From the NCBI GenBank assembly GCA_963931925.1, contig OZ007569.1, positions 45,421,021 to 45,485,020 on the forward strand: 64,000 bases of DNA. Direction: 5' to 3'. Made by a program: the position numbers and the translations under genes. Below, in pieces: positions 24,355-37,242 of this stretch; position 1 is the stretch's first letter, and each line of letters starts with the position of its first letter. The DNA comes from Onchidella celtica (taxonomy: Eukaryota > Mollusca > Gastropoda > Systellommatophora > Onchidiidae). A model generated the notes under the pieces. That model was not told the origin of the DNA, ran no database searches, and worked only from the letters and a program-made list of their open reading frames with translations.

Positions 24355-26936
24355 TGACATGTGGCCATTTGTTTAATTTTTCCATTTTTCATTCTTTTTT
24401 TTTTTAACATAATAAATTTATTCGTTATTTAGATTTTTTATGCAAATTACAAAAGGTGCTACAGCCAGTCAAAGATTACTTTTGAGTCAACTTCTTGCAC
24501 TGCACATTGTTGAATTTAGATATTTTTCAACCTTTTTGGGTGGATATGAAATAGCCGAAATGTGGATGAAGTGTGAACACCCCTGACAACCAAAATTAAT
24601 TACATTAAATTTAAGTGTTAAAGTAAAATCTGATTTCTGATTTTCATTGCAGTCTTTGACGATAATGGCAGGCAAGATCTCTAGGACATTTTTGGGGATT
24701 TTCATATGTGTGTGTTTGGAACATTTTTTTTATTATTTTTTTTATACATAATGATTGGCAGTACATGTCATGTCCATCCTGTCAGGTGGTGCATGATTCT
24801 GTATGTGTATATGTTATTGAGAACAGAATGATAGATACAGTTTGACATAGGATTCTGTGAGTGGAATAAATATTAGGTGGACACTGTCTGTAATTTTGTT
24901 ACATACCCTCAAAGGGTATGTGGTGGTGTAAGTGGTCCCTGGTCTGGGATGTGATTGTCTGGAGCACGTATTGGCATGAATTTGTTTTATTATTCTGTGA
25001 TGATTAAGTTGTAAACGTTATAATAGCAAAAGAGTATAAGAGTGAAAATTATTGTATTGCATAAGCCTTTTTCTTTTTTTCTTCCCTCATCGGGTATCAC
25101 AACTGATTTCAGCCAAATGAAATATGTTGGTAAATTCAAACTTCCCCGGACATCCTGACATTTCTGTTGATGATGGTTAGCTATGTTAAATTTTTGAGTT
25201 GCATAGCAAAAATGACGAAGCTGAGTACATGTATGGTACAGTTTGGATGTGCTTGGTTTGAATGATCTACCTTGAATTCATTCAGCAATTGTGTAACAGA
25301 ATGTTCAAATGTAATGGCATAACTGTAAGCTTGACACTGAAATTAATTCAAAACATGCTGCATCTGTTTCTGGGAGTTAACAGGACAAAACCACTGATGT
25401 TTTATTACGAAATATAAAAACCACAGAAAAACTGTGGGGTCGCAATTTTGACTGATGTTTTATTAACTCAGTGGGTCAAGGTATAATAGTCTACAAATAG
25501 TGCAATAGTTGCACATTGAACATTTTACCCATGACATCTGTTTTTCACATTCATGAGACATCTCTGAAATTTGTACTCATTGTTCATTTATTCACTGTAG
25601 ATTCTAGCTAAGAGAAAAGGGCATTTGTCTACATAGATAATGTTTATTAATTCTGTGATAAATACTCTGTAAATATGTTGACATCGACAAAGGATGAAAA
25701 TTAAACAAAATTACCGTGTGAAGTAAATACAGTTGGGTTTCTTTTGTTGATCATTCTGTGGTTGTTTTTGGTGTTAATTCTGTTTTCCGGGAAGTAAATG
25801 ACATTAAATGTCAAAAATGACATTAGTTGTCAGTAGAAGCTCAGTAGAATGTAATTAATTGTATCAGTGTTATTATAAGTGACAATTTTGCCAAATCTGG
25901 GATGTCTGTTCCGTGATGAGTGGATAATTTGATAAATTTGAACGGTTTGGTGGGAACTGGCACTGATTTCCTGCATTTCAAAAAGAAAGGGAAAACTTCT
26001 GGCTTGGAAGCAAAGCGCTCCAGTGTGAGATTGCCATGGAATTTAACTCACGACATATTTCATACAGGCCACCATCCTCCTGATCTAGTGATAACTGACA
26101 TGTAAATCGCAGAAGAAGAAGAAGGTTAATTTTCACTATGGCAGATGCTAAAGTCACTTTTCGAAAAGAAAGAAAAGTTTCCCATTACCACTGACAAAAT
26201 GGGACAAGACATCATATTAAATTCAACATAGCATTTATTTAGAGATCAAATTTGACTATTATATACACTGGTAACACAGATGAGAGAGGAGAGAGCATCC
26301 TAAAATATAAAAGTATACATGCAGAAATATCACATTATATGAATGACCACCACTGAAAAAGCAAACTTACAATGAACTCATTTGGTTCACATGCCAAAAC
26401 ATAACATCCAGCTCTTAAAGCTAGATTTGGAATCTCAAAACATCATCTCTGCAAAACATAAAGACTATTTATTTCCTCCAACATGGCTGTATTGGTAAAG
26501 CATGCCCCACCTTCAGTTTGGTTTCAAGCACCTTTGGAGTCATACTATACCTACATGTATGCATACTATACATACACAAATGAAAACCTCTTGGATATTC
26601 ATTATTTTCCTCTGATCTCCAGTTTAGTAGGTTTTCTTTTTTTTTCCATGTGTCAATTTCAATGGAAGAGATTAGAGAAATCAGAAACACAATAAGAAGA
26701 AAGTTAATTCAAGAAAAAAAAAATGAAGGCCATTAAGAAAAACTAGGTATGAATTCAAAAGTTTAACATAAAATGGTCATGTTTGTCTCACAACCTTCAC
26801 TAATCACAAATCAAGGCTTTTGGTTGTCGCACTAAAGCAGCTCCCTTGAATAACTGAATTTAAGAGGTTACTCACAGGATCTTTCCCTTTAAAATCAGTT
26901 TGGTTTGTAATAATTCATCTTCCTCATCTTTCACCT
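24355..26936. other. Spacer between inverted THAP elements
   Basis: No supported gene. It includes a hairpin at about 24902-24922 (ACATACCCTC / complementary AGGGTATGT). A 15-base motif ACTGATGTTTTATTA occurs twice at about 25393 and 25451. Short ORFs here are unremarkable. Confidence 0.4.
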
Positions 26937-27368
26937 AAAGGCAGAATGCGCATTACGTCACAGCGTGTTTTTGTTTTGGACTTCTACCACTAAAAATGGC
27001 TGGTGGATCAGCTGATCAGTGTAACTGAGATATATATCTACGCAGTTAAAATGCTTCCTAGTTGCATTGTAGTTGATTGCTAGAACAGGGGTGGAAAGGA
27101 TGGATCCAAGTTGGTCAGTTTCCCTACCATCCGTGTGAACAAGGGGTGGGAAGTGAAAGAATTGACTGAACATCTCCCATTGAGCATGTGCACATGTGCC
27201 AATGTATACTGTAGCGAAATACTTTTAGCTCGCCACCAGTTGGTTCGTGGTGCTTCCTGTGCCTCGCCATGCAAATCAGCCAACGAATCAAAATCAGTGT
27301 CACAATTTGCCATAGTGTTGGGTGGGTCTGGGCACTAAAGATGGTGGATATGCACATTCTACCTATAA
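26937..27368 (+). mobile_element. Non-autonomous THAP-bearing TIR element, copy 2
   Basis: Inverted relative to copy 1 at 23998-24354. The left end AGGCAGAATGCGCATTACGT pairs with the right end, whose reverse complement starts TATAGGTAGAATGTGCATAT. From about 27049 the plus strand reads MLPSCIVVDC, an in-frame stop, then NRGGKDG, and downstream SFPTIRVNKG. These are degraded THAP-finger features. It is longer than copy 1, so each copy has its own deletions. Confidence 0.7.
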
Positions 27369-30300
27369 CATGGGTTCGACGTTTCAGTATTGTAGCTCTT
27401 ATGATTTCTTCAATGGCTGCGACAACGTTTCAAAATTGATCATGAAGAATTTTGTAATTCGTCTCTGTCGAGTCTTTTTTCTAGGGCAAAACTGACATGC
27501 CATAAAAATCATAAATAAAGGTTAATTGTGGTTGTAAATTACCCAAAACAAAACTGGGAAAAATGACGTAAATGAAAAATACACTGTATCACAAAAATGA
27601 CCAACATGGAGCAATACTAACCTCATGAGAAGAAATGCTTACAACTATGTCAAACATATCACTGTCCACAATAAAAATGCTGTGAGGATCAACATAAAAG
27701 TCTTTGGTAGTGCTTTTGCAATTGAAGCTTAGCCAATATCTATATGTCACTGGTCATACAATTCTATGCATTCCATCTGCCTGCCCAAGTTGGGCCAAAC
27801 TAGTTGACCTATAGGTACAAGATAGGGTCCCATAAAAAAAAAAAGCCTATTGTTGGTCATGAGCATCGCCTGTCCTTTCTTATTTTTTTTTAATTAACAA
27901 ATGCCCTTAATTACATGTATCATGCATATAAGTTACAAAGACAGCAAAATGCCTGCAAAGTGAATGCTAAATATCCCACCAGAAAAGAATCTGCATTCGT
28001 CTTTACTCCATTCAAAATAATAACAATACAGTACTCGATAGATATATCAATACAACCATGATTATGTAATATCTGATTAACAATTGTTGAAGAGGAAAAA
28101 AAATCAAAGCTAAAAAAGCTGAATAACAACCTCGCAGATATACGCTTCACCCAACCATTAATATAATCTTATTAAGCAATAATAATCTCGTATAGGTCAC
28201 CTTAAGCACTAGGCAAAAAGAAAAACAAACCAAAACATTCACTAGTTGATAAATATCACCAATAAACATTTACAAAATGTGCTGTTCAGGATTAAATAAA
28301 AACTCAAAAATTAATATGCATCAACCAAAAAAAAAAAAACAGCAACCAAACACAAGACATTAAAGTAGACATTCCAAAAAACTGTAATGATACTTATGAA
28401 CTAATAAACATAAGCATGATAGAAAAAACAAATTTTATCACTGCTGACAGTCACTGAAAATACATAGTATGGCATCTGACTTTATTTCAAAGTAAAAAAT
28501 TAGTAAGTTGTTTGGGTGTAACAAAGTATAATGAAAAAAGAAAATAACTAATAAAGTTACTTTGGGGAATCGACGGTGTTTTTGTATAATAATATTTATT
28601 TAGAAATGCATTGATTTGCCATTTACAAGACAAGGCATTAGGGATCAGTAATGTAAATTTAAATTAAGCTTTGATGGCCTGCCATGCCCAGTATATACAC
28701 TCTGACCAAACATAGCTAACACAGAGAAAAGATTTCTTAGAAGGTATCTCTCTCTCAAAAAAAAATGCTCAATTCTTTCTATTTATGGCCGTTATCAATC
28801 TTAATACCAAATCTACAGGCACTGCAAAAAACTATGCACATAAGACGTATTGTGATTACAACTACAAACTGCCATGCTTCTCAGGTCATTTCTTTGTGTG
28901 ACAGACCACAACATCCACAGGTTTTTCATTACGACAACATTTTAGAAAAAACAACAACAAAAGAAAAAAAATCCAATTAATTTACAAGATCAATGAGTAA
29001 ATTCCACCTTTTATCACTAGTCTGGAATCAAATCGTCAGTCGGCTGTTGAAATCTCATTAAAACTAGCCTTTGAGTTTACAGTTTTAACAGCCAGCTGAT
29101 GAAATACAATGTACATTATAATGCTGTTTCTCTCCATCTGTGGGAGGACAAATAAAAAGGCACTAAAATACCCTCAAGAGTACAAAACACAAATGCCTTT
29201 AGACAACATTATTTTTGCACACATAGGCAAACTTTATCTGAAATATCTGGGTACATTTGACAGCTATTATAGCATTTTATGTACAATGCAAAGAAACAAA
29301 AAAAAAAAAAAAAAGGCTATTCACAGCCAGTTATACTTTTTGTCAGTTATGAAGAAAAAAGAAAAAAAAAAAAGGAGGCAATACTGAAGAAAATGGAATC
29401 TTCATTTACAAAAATTTTTTTAAAACACCTGAATGAAACAAATTTTCAGACTGAATCTAACACTAATTAAAAAAAAAACAAAAAAACTCAGTGAATAGAT
29501 CAAAATTTGGATCGGCGAAGACAAAAGGGGTCAGTTCATGTACAAAAATTCATTTATTTCAGCATTGTAATGCCATTGGAGATATACATCTTATTAATTA
29601 CTGTGATTCGACATTGGCAACTTTTCCATTTCACGATACTGTGTTTCAGTCGTGCCCATGAGGTCTAATTCTAACTGCCACAAAAACAATAATAGTTCAT
29701 GAGAATCAGGTAAAAAATTTGTCAAAACCAATACATGATGGTTTGTATGTGACACTCGATGTTTTCTTCCAAGGAAGACTGACTAACAGACTATCATAGA
29801 AAAATATATAAAAATTGAGAAATTGTCAAAATACTTATCTTCACATCCTGGTCTGCCTCTTTACCATCAACTTTTTGACAAATACAATGAAAATATTTTT
29901 TCGAATTTCAAATGAACAGCGCAACAGAAAACAACACAGATGAGATAATGGCAAAAATTTGTTATTGTTCAATGAAGAACAAAGGGACAGACCAGTGTGA
30001 GATTTCATAAAAAACAAAAAAAGAGCACAAAAACAAAACAAAGAAATGTACATGTATCTGCAATGCTGTTTGTATGAGTAACCTTCATAAGTACAGTAGT
30101 TCCCCCCAAACAGTAAAAAATGAGCCTTGCAATAACTCACCATAATTTTTTCTCATCAATCCATCTCACCAACTGTTAACTAGAGAATGCCATGTCAGCT
30201 TTACCTTACAATAGTGCTGGCAAAGGATAAAATTAAGTTGTACATGTAAAAATTGTAATCACTCCTATAAACAAAAAAAATTCTGCTTTTGGCTTGAATT

Positions 30301-32907
30301 GTCATTCATTTATGCCTTTGTGGTAATACGTATCTGATTTATTATTTATTTATTTGTTTATTTTTTAAACCAGTTACGTGTATTTTGAAAATGATCCACA
30401 AACAAATTATCACTATTATAATCTGTTGGCTTAAGTCAGACTTATGCCGAAATTGCATTGACTTTTCTTGTTATTCTTAAGGTCAAGCACATTGTCATGT
30501 AACCAAACCTTCTCAAACTATGAAAAATGAGGTAGGCCATTATGTTTTAGCACAATGATGAAATGGCCTGTTGAACTGCTGGACTTTCAACCATAACTGC
30601 TCACACCAGTTCACATGAAACAAATACACTATGACAAAGTAAAGCAAAAACCCTCTCCTTATCAGCATCTTTCACCACTAAATATTCTTATCAGAAAACA
30701 ATGCCGCTTTGGCCAAATGAAAATTTGTTCTGAGTTCATTACGTGCTTTTGTAATGTCCATCAAGTCTTTGCAGTTTTGGCAGTTTTACTGAAGGTTTAC
30801 CTGGCAACTGAAAACAAAATTCTACTTGCCATGTCATCTGGTTACCATTTTATTTGACATTACCGAGCCCTCTCAGAGAGCAGTCTCATGATTCAATAAA
30901 GACAGTGAAGAAATCTTTGCTGTCTGGAGTAACTATAGAGCATATGTGATCCATAGATTTACACCTCTTATAAGAAGTAAACTATTAAGGAAATGCACAA
31001 AAGATTTCATAATATAATGACACTTTGTGAAGTATCGAAGTTAAAACTTTAAATAATTTACTCTGGCGATTTTCAAGTATTTTGCTTGTCCTAAGTTTTG
31101 TCTTAAATTTTCTTTTGAAAGAAAATTACTGATTATAATAATAACAGTGCTTGGATATATGTACGATGAGAGACAGTGAAGAGGAGTTAAAAACTTCAAA
31201 AGAGAGAAAAATATTAAAAATGTAATTCTTGTTTGTTTGTTCAATGAACTTGTACACTGATGTATCAAATATCCCTCAGAATGTCTCAGCAGAGCCCCAA
31301 TGAGTGAAGCTAGCCGTATCAACTGGCAAACCCTATTATTATCTCAATATACAAGTATACAATAATATCAGGTTACATTATTGCATTCCACAAGATTTTC
31401 CACATTCATCAATAAGGCAGGGCAATCATCGCTATGCTGCAAGGCTCCCGTGGTTAACATTTTGAAAATTTTTACAGGGGAGCCAAAAAACTGATTTTCT
31501 TTGGCTTTTTGCTGCCAGCAAATTCTAAAGACAATGGGCTTGATTATTGCAATATTGTTATTTATAGGAATTGAGCCATGACCTTCTGACACAAGGTGCG
31601 CCATTGATTTTCAGACCCAAAGAACAAAAAATGTGATTTTGGCCAAAAATGTTAGTTACGGGAGTCTTGCAGCATAGCGTAAAATGTACATAGGTCAGGC
31701 ATGTCAAAACTTTGTGAATGGTAGACACAGGGCATTCCGTCAAGTAACATATTACACATGCATTTTCTTACATGTAAAACATCAACACCTTTCCATCAGA
31801 TCATGAAACATAACTAACATTAATAAATAAACCACAACAAAGAGGCAGCTATGCAACACTCTATAATTTAAATTCCCATTTGTACCCTAGCAAATAATAA
31901 CATTCATAATGCAATTTCATTCACACTCATTCGGCAACATGGAGTTTGAACCGAATGAACACTCAAACTTGTCTTACAAGAAGTAATCCCTGAAATGAGA
32001 ATTAAAATCACATCCATTCTATGCCACTTCCAGACTCAAAAATCTGTCATCATGATAATGATAAAGGAAATAGTTCATTTGCCCGCACAGGAATGAGTTT
32101 ATAAACTTGTCTTTTCCTCTTAATCTGCCTTATTTTGAGACAATAAGACCAATGAAGAAAATTGCTTCCCTGATGAATAGAAGTTTGAAAATGATCATAT
32201 TACTGGTTATACATTCTGATGAGGAATGAAGATGCTGGGTGATGGGTTTATAGCTCTAAACAAAAATTTTATTTCCTGAAAATAAACATGTGCTTTGATT
32301 TCTGGGAAGCGGTAAAAATACAGAAGACATAGCACAGCTCATGATAAAAAGTATTGTAAGAAAGTGAGCTGAAAAAGGCAAGCAAAAATAGATTAAACAA
32401 ATGAAATCTATAACAGAAATAATCTTTCTTTCCGCACACCGTAAACTGTGTAAATGTATGAGATTCATATTTGTTCACAAAATCTTTCACATAATTTCTT
32501 CAGCATCCTAATAATCCAAGCCACAATATGAAGGTTCCATGTTTTGCGAGGAAAAACTCTCAAACATTCGGGGGGGGGGGGGGACAAAGCCATACAAATA
32601 ACAGATGTTATAATGGGAATATCTTGTTCCATATGTTTTGAAAATTGTTTTCCATTTGTTACCACAAAATGAAAAAGTTTTTGCAACTTAAACCCATAAA
32701 AAACTTATGAATGACAAACTTCTACCTTCGATTAACCTTAATATCTGACTACAAATTGTTAAAAGCCACTTAGCCAATAAGGTATAAGCAAACAAAGTTG
32801 AATAGAAAATAAAATGCAGTGTTTGGGATCTTGCTCTATCAGTATAAAGTATAATAAATTACATACGTTGCACAAACACTCTCAAAGATTAAAGAAAATG
32901 CATGCAC
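27369..32907. other. AT-rich intergenic stretch
   Basis: No coding exon is supported. It contains A-rich microsatellites at about 29287-29313 and 29347-29375. The long AT-rich sequence could include the far 3' UTR of AREL1, but nothing seen demonstrates it. Confidence 0.45.
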
Positions 32908-33299
32908 CAGGGTTCATACAAAGTCTTGACAACTAATTTTAAGGTCTTTTTCAGGACTTCCTAAGGACTCACAGAAAACAAATTAAGGACCTGTGTGCCC
33001 GTGACCAAGAAATAATAACTACACAAGTGGTGTGCAACACTCATCGAAACGGGATGTTTCTATATCCAGAGTTCAAACAAAGTAAATTCACTTTGAAAAC
33101 TTCCGTTATTTCAAAGTACCACTTATCCAGTGCGCAACTGGAAGATTTGAATCTCAAATGTTTCAACTGAAACACAAATTTTAAGGACTTTTTGAGGACT
33201 TTGGCACCATTTTCAGAATTTAAGGACTTTTTGAGTACTTATTTTTTCTTTTATGAAAATTAAGGACTATAAGGACTTTTAAGGACTTGTGTGACCCTG
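32908..33299. mobile_element. AAGGAC-repeat TIR element, copy A
   Basis: A non-autonomous element of about 392 bp. It starts CAGGGTTCATACAAAGTCTT and ends in the degraded complement GTGTGACCCTG. The interior is full of TTAAGGACTT-type motifs near both ends. The flanking hexamers ATGCAC (32902-32907) and AGGCAC (33300-33305) are a one-mismatch target duplication. Two more copies with exact 6-bp duplications lie at 52126-52562 and 58181-58575. No ORF of note. Confidence 0.8.
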
Positions 33300-34300
33300 A
33301 GGCACAAACTCAAAAATGAAGCGACTCTCCGGTGTCACGCTGAAAAAAAAACAACAACAACCAAAAAACTGAAGGAAATGCTTGGAAAAAAATCTTGAAA
33401 ACTGGCTGCTGCAGTGCACATCTCTTTGAAAAAAATTGTTCTGTTTTGATTGTAGATAAGTTTGCATGAAAGATATATACCAAATTTTGCACAAACCCAT
33501 GCATGAATGATTTACTGACAAACCAGGCCACTGACAAATGGACCTCGCTGCCATGCTGTGAAAAACAGCATAAAACTGTTATCTGATTCAGTATTACTTG
33601 GAGCTTTGAGGTGTAAATGCCAAGGGCAGCGAACCTCCTAAAATAAAGACCTAAACACATATTATTTGGAGTTTTGGACTTGCATGGCATATAGGTGGCT
33701 AGATCTTTATCAGTGAAGCCCAAATTATATCAACAGCCTTGTTCCCTCTCTTGGTTTGCTGATTTTTGCCAACAGTGAAAATGGAAATGAAACTATGCTG
33801 TATAGTAGTTGCCACACAAAGAGAGATAGGATGTTTCATCCTGGGAAAATCTCACACAGGTATATGTGGTGTGCGAACTCTGATATATAAATATGTTTTT
33901 GTTCCCAACTATCAACACAAATTGATATGCTTTGCTGGTGAAAGAGATAAAACTTTCTGTTTCTAAAGAAGTTTCGTCTCCTCTAATGTCATTCTAAATA
34001 TTTTCAGAACTTCTTTCAGTATATTTACTACCAGTATGTAAAACATAACTTTTTGGAAAGGATCTAGTTTAATAGTACTTAAATTTGTAGCCTGACAAGA
34101 TCCGATGAGCATCTGAAAACATCTCTAAGGTGTTTTAGAATCAACGCTTGGTGGAATGAAGAATAAATTTTTACATGTAAGACATTTAAGTCTCTCTGAA
34201 GCTTAGAAAAACAAATTATTATTTTAATATCCACCACAAACACAAATTTGAAAAATAAAGGTAAGCAGAAGCTTTGGGGAGATGGAGTACTAAGAAAATC
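33300..34300. other. Non-coding stretch
   Basis: Includes a 137-codon minus-strand open stretch (33310-33723) with no recognisable domain and a low-complexity Phe-rich end. I see nothing else here. Confidence 0.4.
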
Positions 34301-34307
34301 ATTATTA

Positions 34308-34720
34308 TTAAGTGCCTTGCTGGCAGGCGTTGGGGATCATAACCCTCCATCTCTTGCGATTTTTCGTAGCCCTGATGACGTCGTTGGTGGTGTGCATTCC
34401 CAGCCAGGCCTTTAGGTCGTCCTGCATCTTTGTGCGTTGTCGTCCCCAGCTTTTCTTCCACTGAATTTCCCTGATGTTACCAAATGTTCCAGTCCTCGTC
34501 TTCTCATTACATGTCCAAAGAATGTTCCGTCTTTTTCTGATCTTGTTTAGGAGTGTCCTCTTTTCCTCTGCTTGTCTCAACACTTCTTCATTTGTCTTCA
34601 TTGCAGTCCATGGAATTCTAAGTATTCTTCTCAGAAACCACATTCTGTTGCTTCAAGTTTTCTTACTGTTTCTGTATTTAGCGTCCAGGTTTCGCAGGCA
34701 TACAATAAAATTGGTTCAAT
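34308..34720 (-). mobile_element. LINE reverse-transcriptase C-terminal fragment
   Basis: The minus strand reads PILLYACETWTLNTETVRKL, then, after a one-base shift near 34641, MWFLRRILRIPWTAMKTNEE and KSWGRQRTKMQDDLKAWLGM. LLY-x-CETW and MWFLRRILRIPW are standard markers of the region after the RT domain in RTE/CR1-like elements. The fragment is 5'-truncated, frameshifted, and followed by an ATT-type 3' repeat near 34303-34311. Confidence 0.8.
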
Positions 34721-34754
34721 ATAACACTGCAATATAATTCAGAGAAAATGTGAG

Positions 34755-35043
34755 TTGGTTAGAAGTGCACATGTTAGTTGGTGCTCAGGAGAGCAGGTGT
34801 GAAAGAAAGAAGAAAAACAAGTCGCTGTGCCGGGGATCAAACCCGCCACCTCTGCTACAGCACCAATCATCTGGCCAGGATTAAGAACAACTTCCCTTTA
34901 ATAACTGTTTGGCCACTTCATACACGTAACTGGTGCTGAAGTGCAAGTCGCAGGTTTTGATCCTTACCTCAGTCACTTCTTTTTCTTTGTTCTTTCACTC
35001 CCACTTTTCTGAGCACTAACCATGCACAAACACTTCTAGCTGC
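34755..35043. repeat. Foldback repeat with tRNA-like arms
   Basis: The left arm (34755-34868) and the reverse complement of the right arm (34929-35043) align along about 115 bases. Both have a start like GTTAGAAGTG, a shared GTGAAAGAA segment and a GGATCAAA-C box. The last is the complement of a tRNA box B (GGTTTGATCC). The arms are separated by about 60 bp. This could be two head-to-head SINE copies or a foldback element. Confidence 0.6.
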
Positions 35044-37139
35044 CTAATTCCCTCCCCCAAAATTACAACTGACGGAAGTAGCCTTCTATCATGGAAAACA
35101 CATACTTTTATGAGAGGTCATGAGTAAAACCAGACTTACCTGAGTCATGGCATCACAGAACAAACACCATTCACAAAATGTGATAATTGTGCTCTCACTC
35201 TGACAAACTTGGTTTGGTGACACTGATTTTCTAGTTCAAAATACAACAAAACAGTATAATAATTTCTGACATGACTTGGCAGATAATAAAGGCAAGTCAA
35301 TCAAACCTGCAGAAATGGATGCTGAAAATTATCTACATGTATATAATGCAAACAAAACTGTATAAATAAAGAAAGTTTCACATTAGTATATCTCAACTCT
35401 CCAAAAAACATATCCCCAATAATTTTATTGAAAAAAAGGGGGACTGAGATGGGGATGGGTGGGGGGTCTTTGCATAATCAAGAGATAATATCCACAACTC
35501 AGCCAGATACACAGACAACAACAGAACATTGGTGAGACACCAAGCAGAATGACAACCACTCTAGCCAAAGATCAATGTTCCGCCTCTTTGTGAACCAATG
35601 GACAACTTATCAACAAAATGAGTTGCAATGCGCAAAATCGGTACTATGCCAAAGCTGCCCCAGTTGAGAAAATTAAACAAATTATTGGTTGCGGCTCAAA
35701 ATATGACATTTTTCTCATTTTTGCCAGAACAGATTATTATGTCCAGAATTAGCAACAGAATGGGACATTTTTTTTCCAATCATCATTTTGCTTGACTTTC
35801 TCACCTTGGGGAGCTGTGATGACATATTACTGACTACCCTATACTGTTGCCTCTCATACGGCTAATTGGCACATACTCTACAGGTATGAAATAATTGAGG
35901 CTAGTGACTTGAAAACATCACATTTTGATTAACTTAGTATCCTGGAGTCAGGAAGAACAAACTCTCACCCGAGTTACATGCACTTGTAGGTCACATTCCA
36001 TAGTTAGCCACTGCGGATGGGTTGCTTCAAAGAAACAATTAGAAACTAAGCCGCCCATGAAAACCAGCCTACACAGATTTTTTTATTTTCAATTCATCAT
36101 GCCATTGCAAACACTTTTACGCACAACTGGTTTGACATTGCTAAAACAAAGATGGGTATTGAAGATTCGTTAATTTCATTGCAGACCTCATTTAATACAA
36201 TGGAATGGTCAACTGTCACAAAATAACCCAAACACATTTCATGACAAAATTAAGGTAGCTCTGTATTCATATTCAACCTAAACTCTCTTGCCTACAGCAC
36301 TCTTTTCCCTGTCATGCTGTCATTTTGTTTCTGTAATCAAAGGGAAACTACAAGGCTTCCTGCCAATGGCAATATGAAAAAAAACACAAAAAAAGCAACA
36401 CTTATAATGCTGTTTTTCAAAAGTTAACAAGAGAAGCCAAAACAATTTTGTTATAGCTAATTTATTTATATTTTATTACAATTGATTTCCAAGTGAAATC
36501 AATACTTGTGGAGGTTGAAACAATATATCTGGAATGGCAATAGAACTAAGAATAACAAATGTTAATTCTGATTAATCAGATGTCTTGACAGTGTCCCCAG
36601 AATGCCACTGATCTTGCTGTGCTAGTTTAACTCTTTCTCATGGCTGTAAATCTGTTACTAATGAACTTTATGCCAACACTATTTTCTAAGTCTATAAATA
36701 TGAAATTCCAAGCATTATATAATAGATTTCATTTGTACACAGATCAGGAATATACATCTAGATTTCGGCAATTTAATTATTCTGTCATTGTTCCAAAATT
36801 TCCTTTTATCAGTATCATCCCTCTGAGCAACTAAAACCACGGTGCCTGGAACTGATTCTTGAGAGAATCTGGCATTTCACAGGTATAACAGTAATGTGAA
36901 CCACAAATTTCAAAGCAAAACCATCCTATCCTTGTAACTTTCCAAAACACCTCTCTTGTCTCCAACAACACTAACCATTGGTCATCATTAGGTTGGATAC
37001 ACACTCATTCCAAAAACTGAATAATATAACAGTATGATCCCATCTGTCTAGGAATCACAGAATTTACATACAAAATCTCACAGCTCACAGAATGATCAGG
37101 AAATACACGTCATGTCCTCTGATAATATCACATGGGTTT
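35044..37139. other. Probable AREL1 3' flank
   Basis: No coding sequence is supported. On the minus strand, downstream of the AREL1 stop, a possible poly(A) signal (TTTATT on plus) lies at 36461-36466. A G-rich patch is at 35436-35467. Confidence 0.4.
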
Positions 37140-37242
37140 TCATGCCATACCAAAGCCCTGGTTCCCTTCATTGATGGCAATCAGCAATAACCGATGAAAG
37201 GTTTCCATACTGTCATAGTCCGGCAAACACAGCTGATTAAAA
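37140..37242 (-). CDS. AREL1: AREL1 last exon: catalytic Cys completed, C-terminus
   Basis: Completes the catalytic Cys codon with its first base, then encodes FNQLCLPDYDSMETFHRLLL followed by IAINEGNQGFGMA and TGA. The short tail ending GFGM(A/L) is typical of HECT ligases. Confidence 0.95.

Noticed and set aside
25920..26105. Small ORF between the THAP elements
   Set aside because: Short, no homology recognised, no splice or expression context.
33310..33723. 137-codon minus-strand ORF
   Set aside because: No domain, biased Phe/Leu composition at one end and it abuts a TIR element; probably chance.
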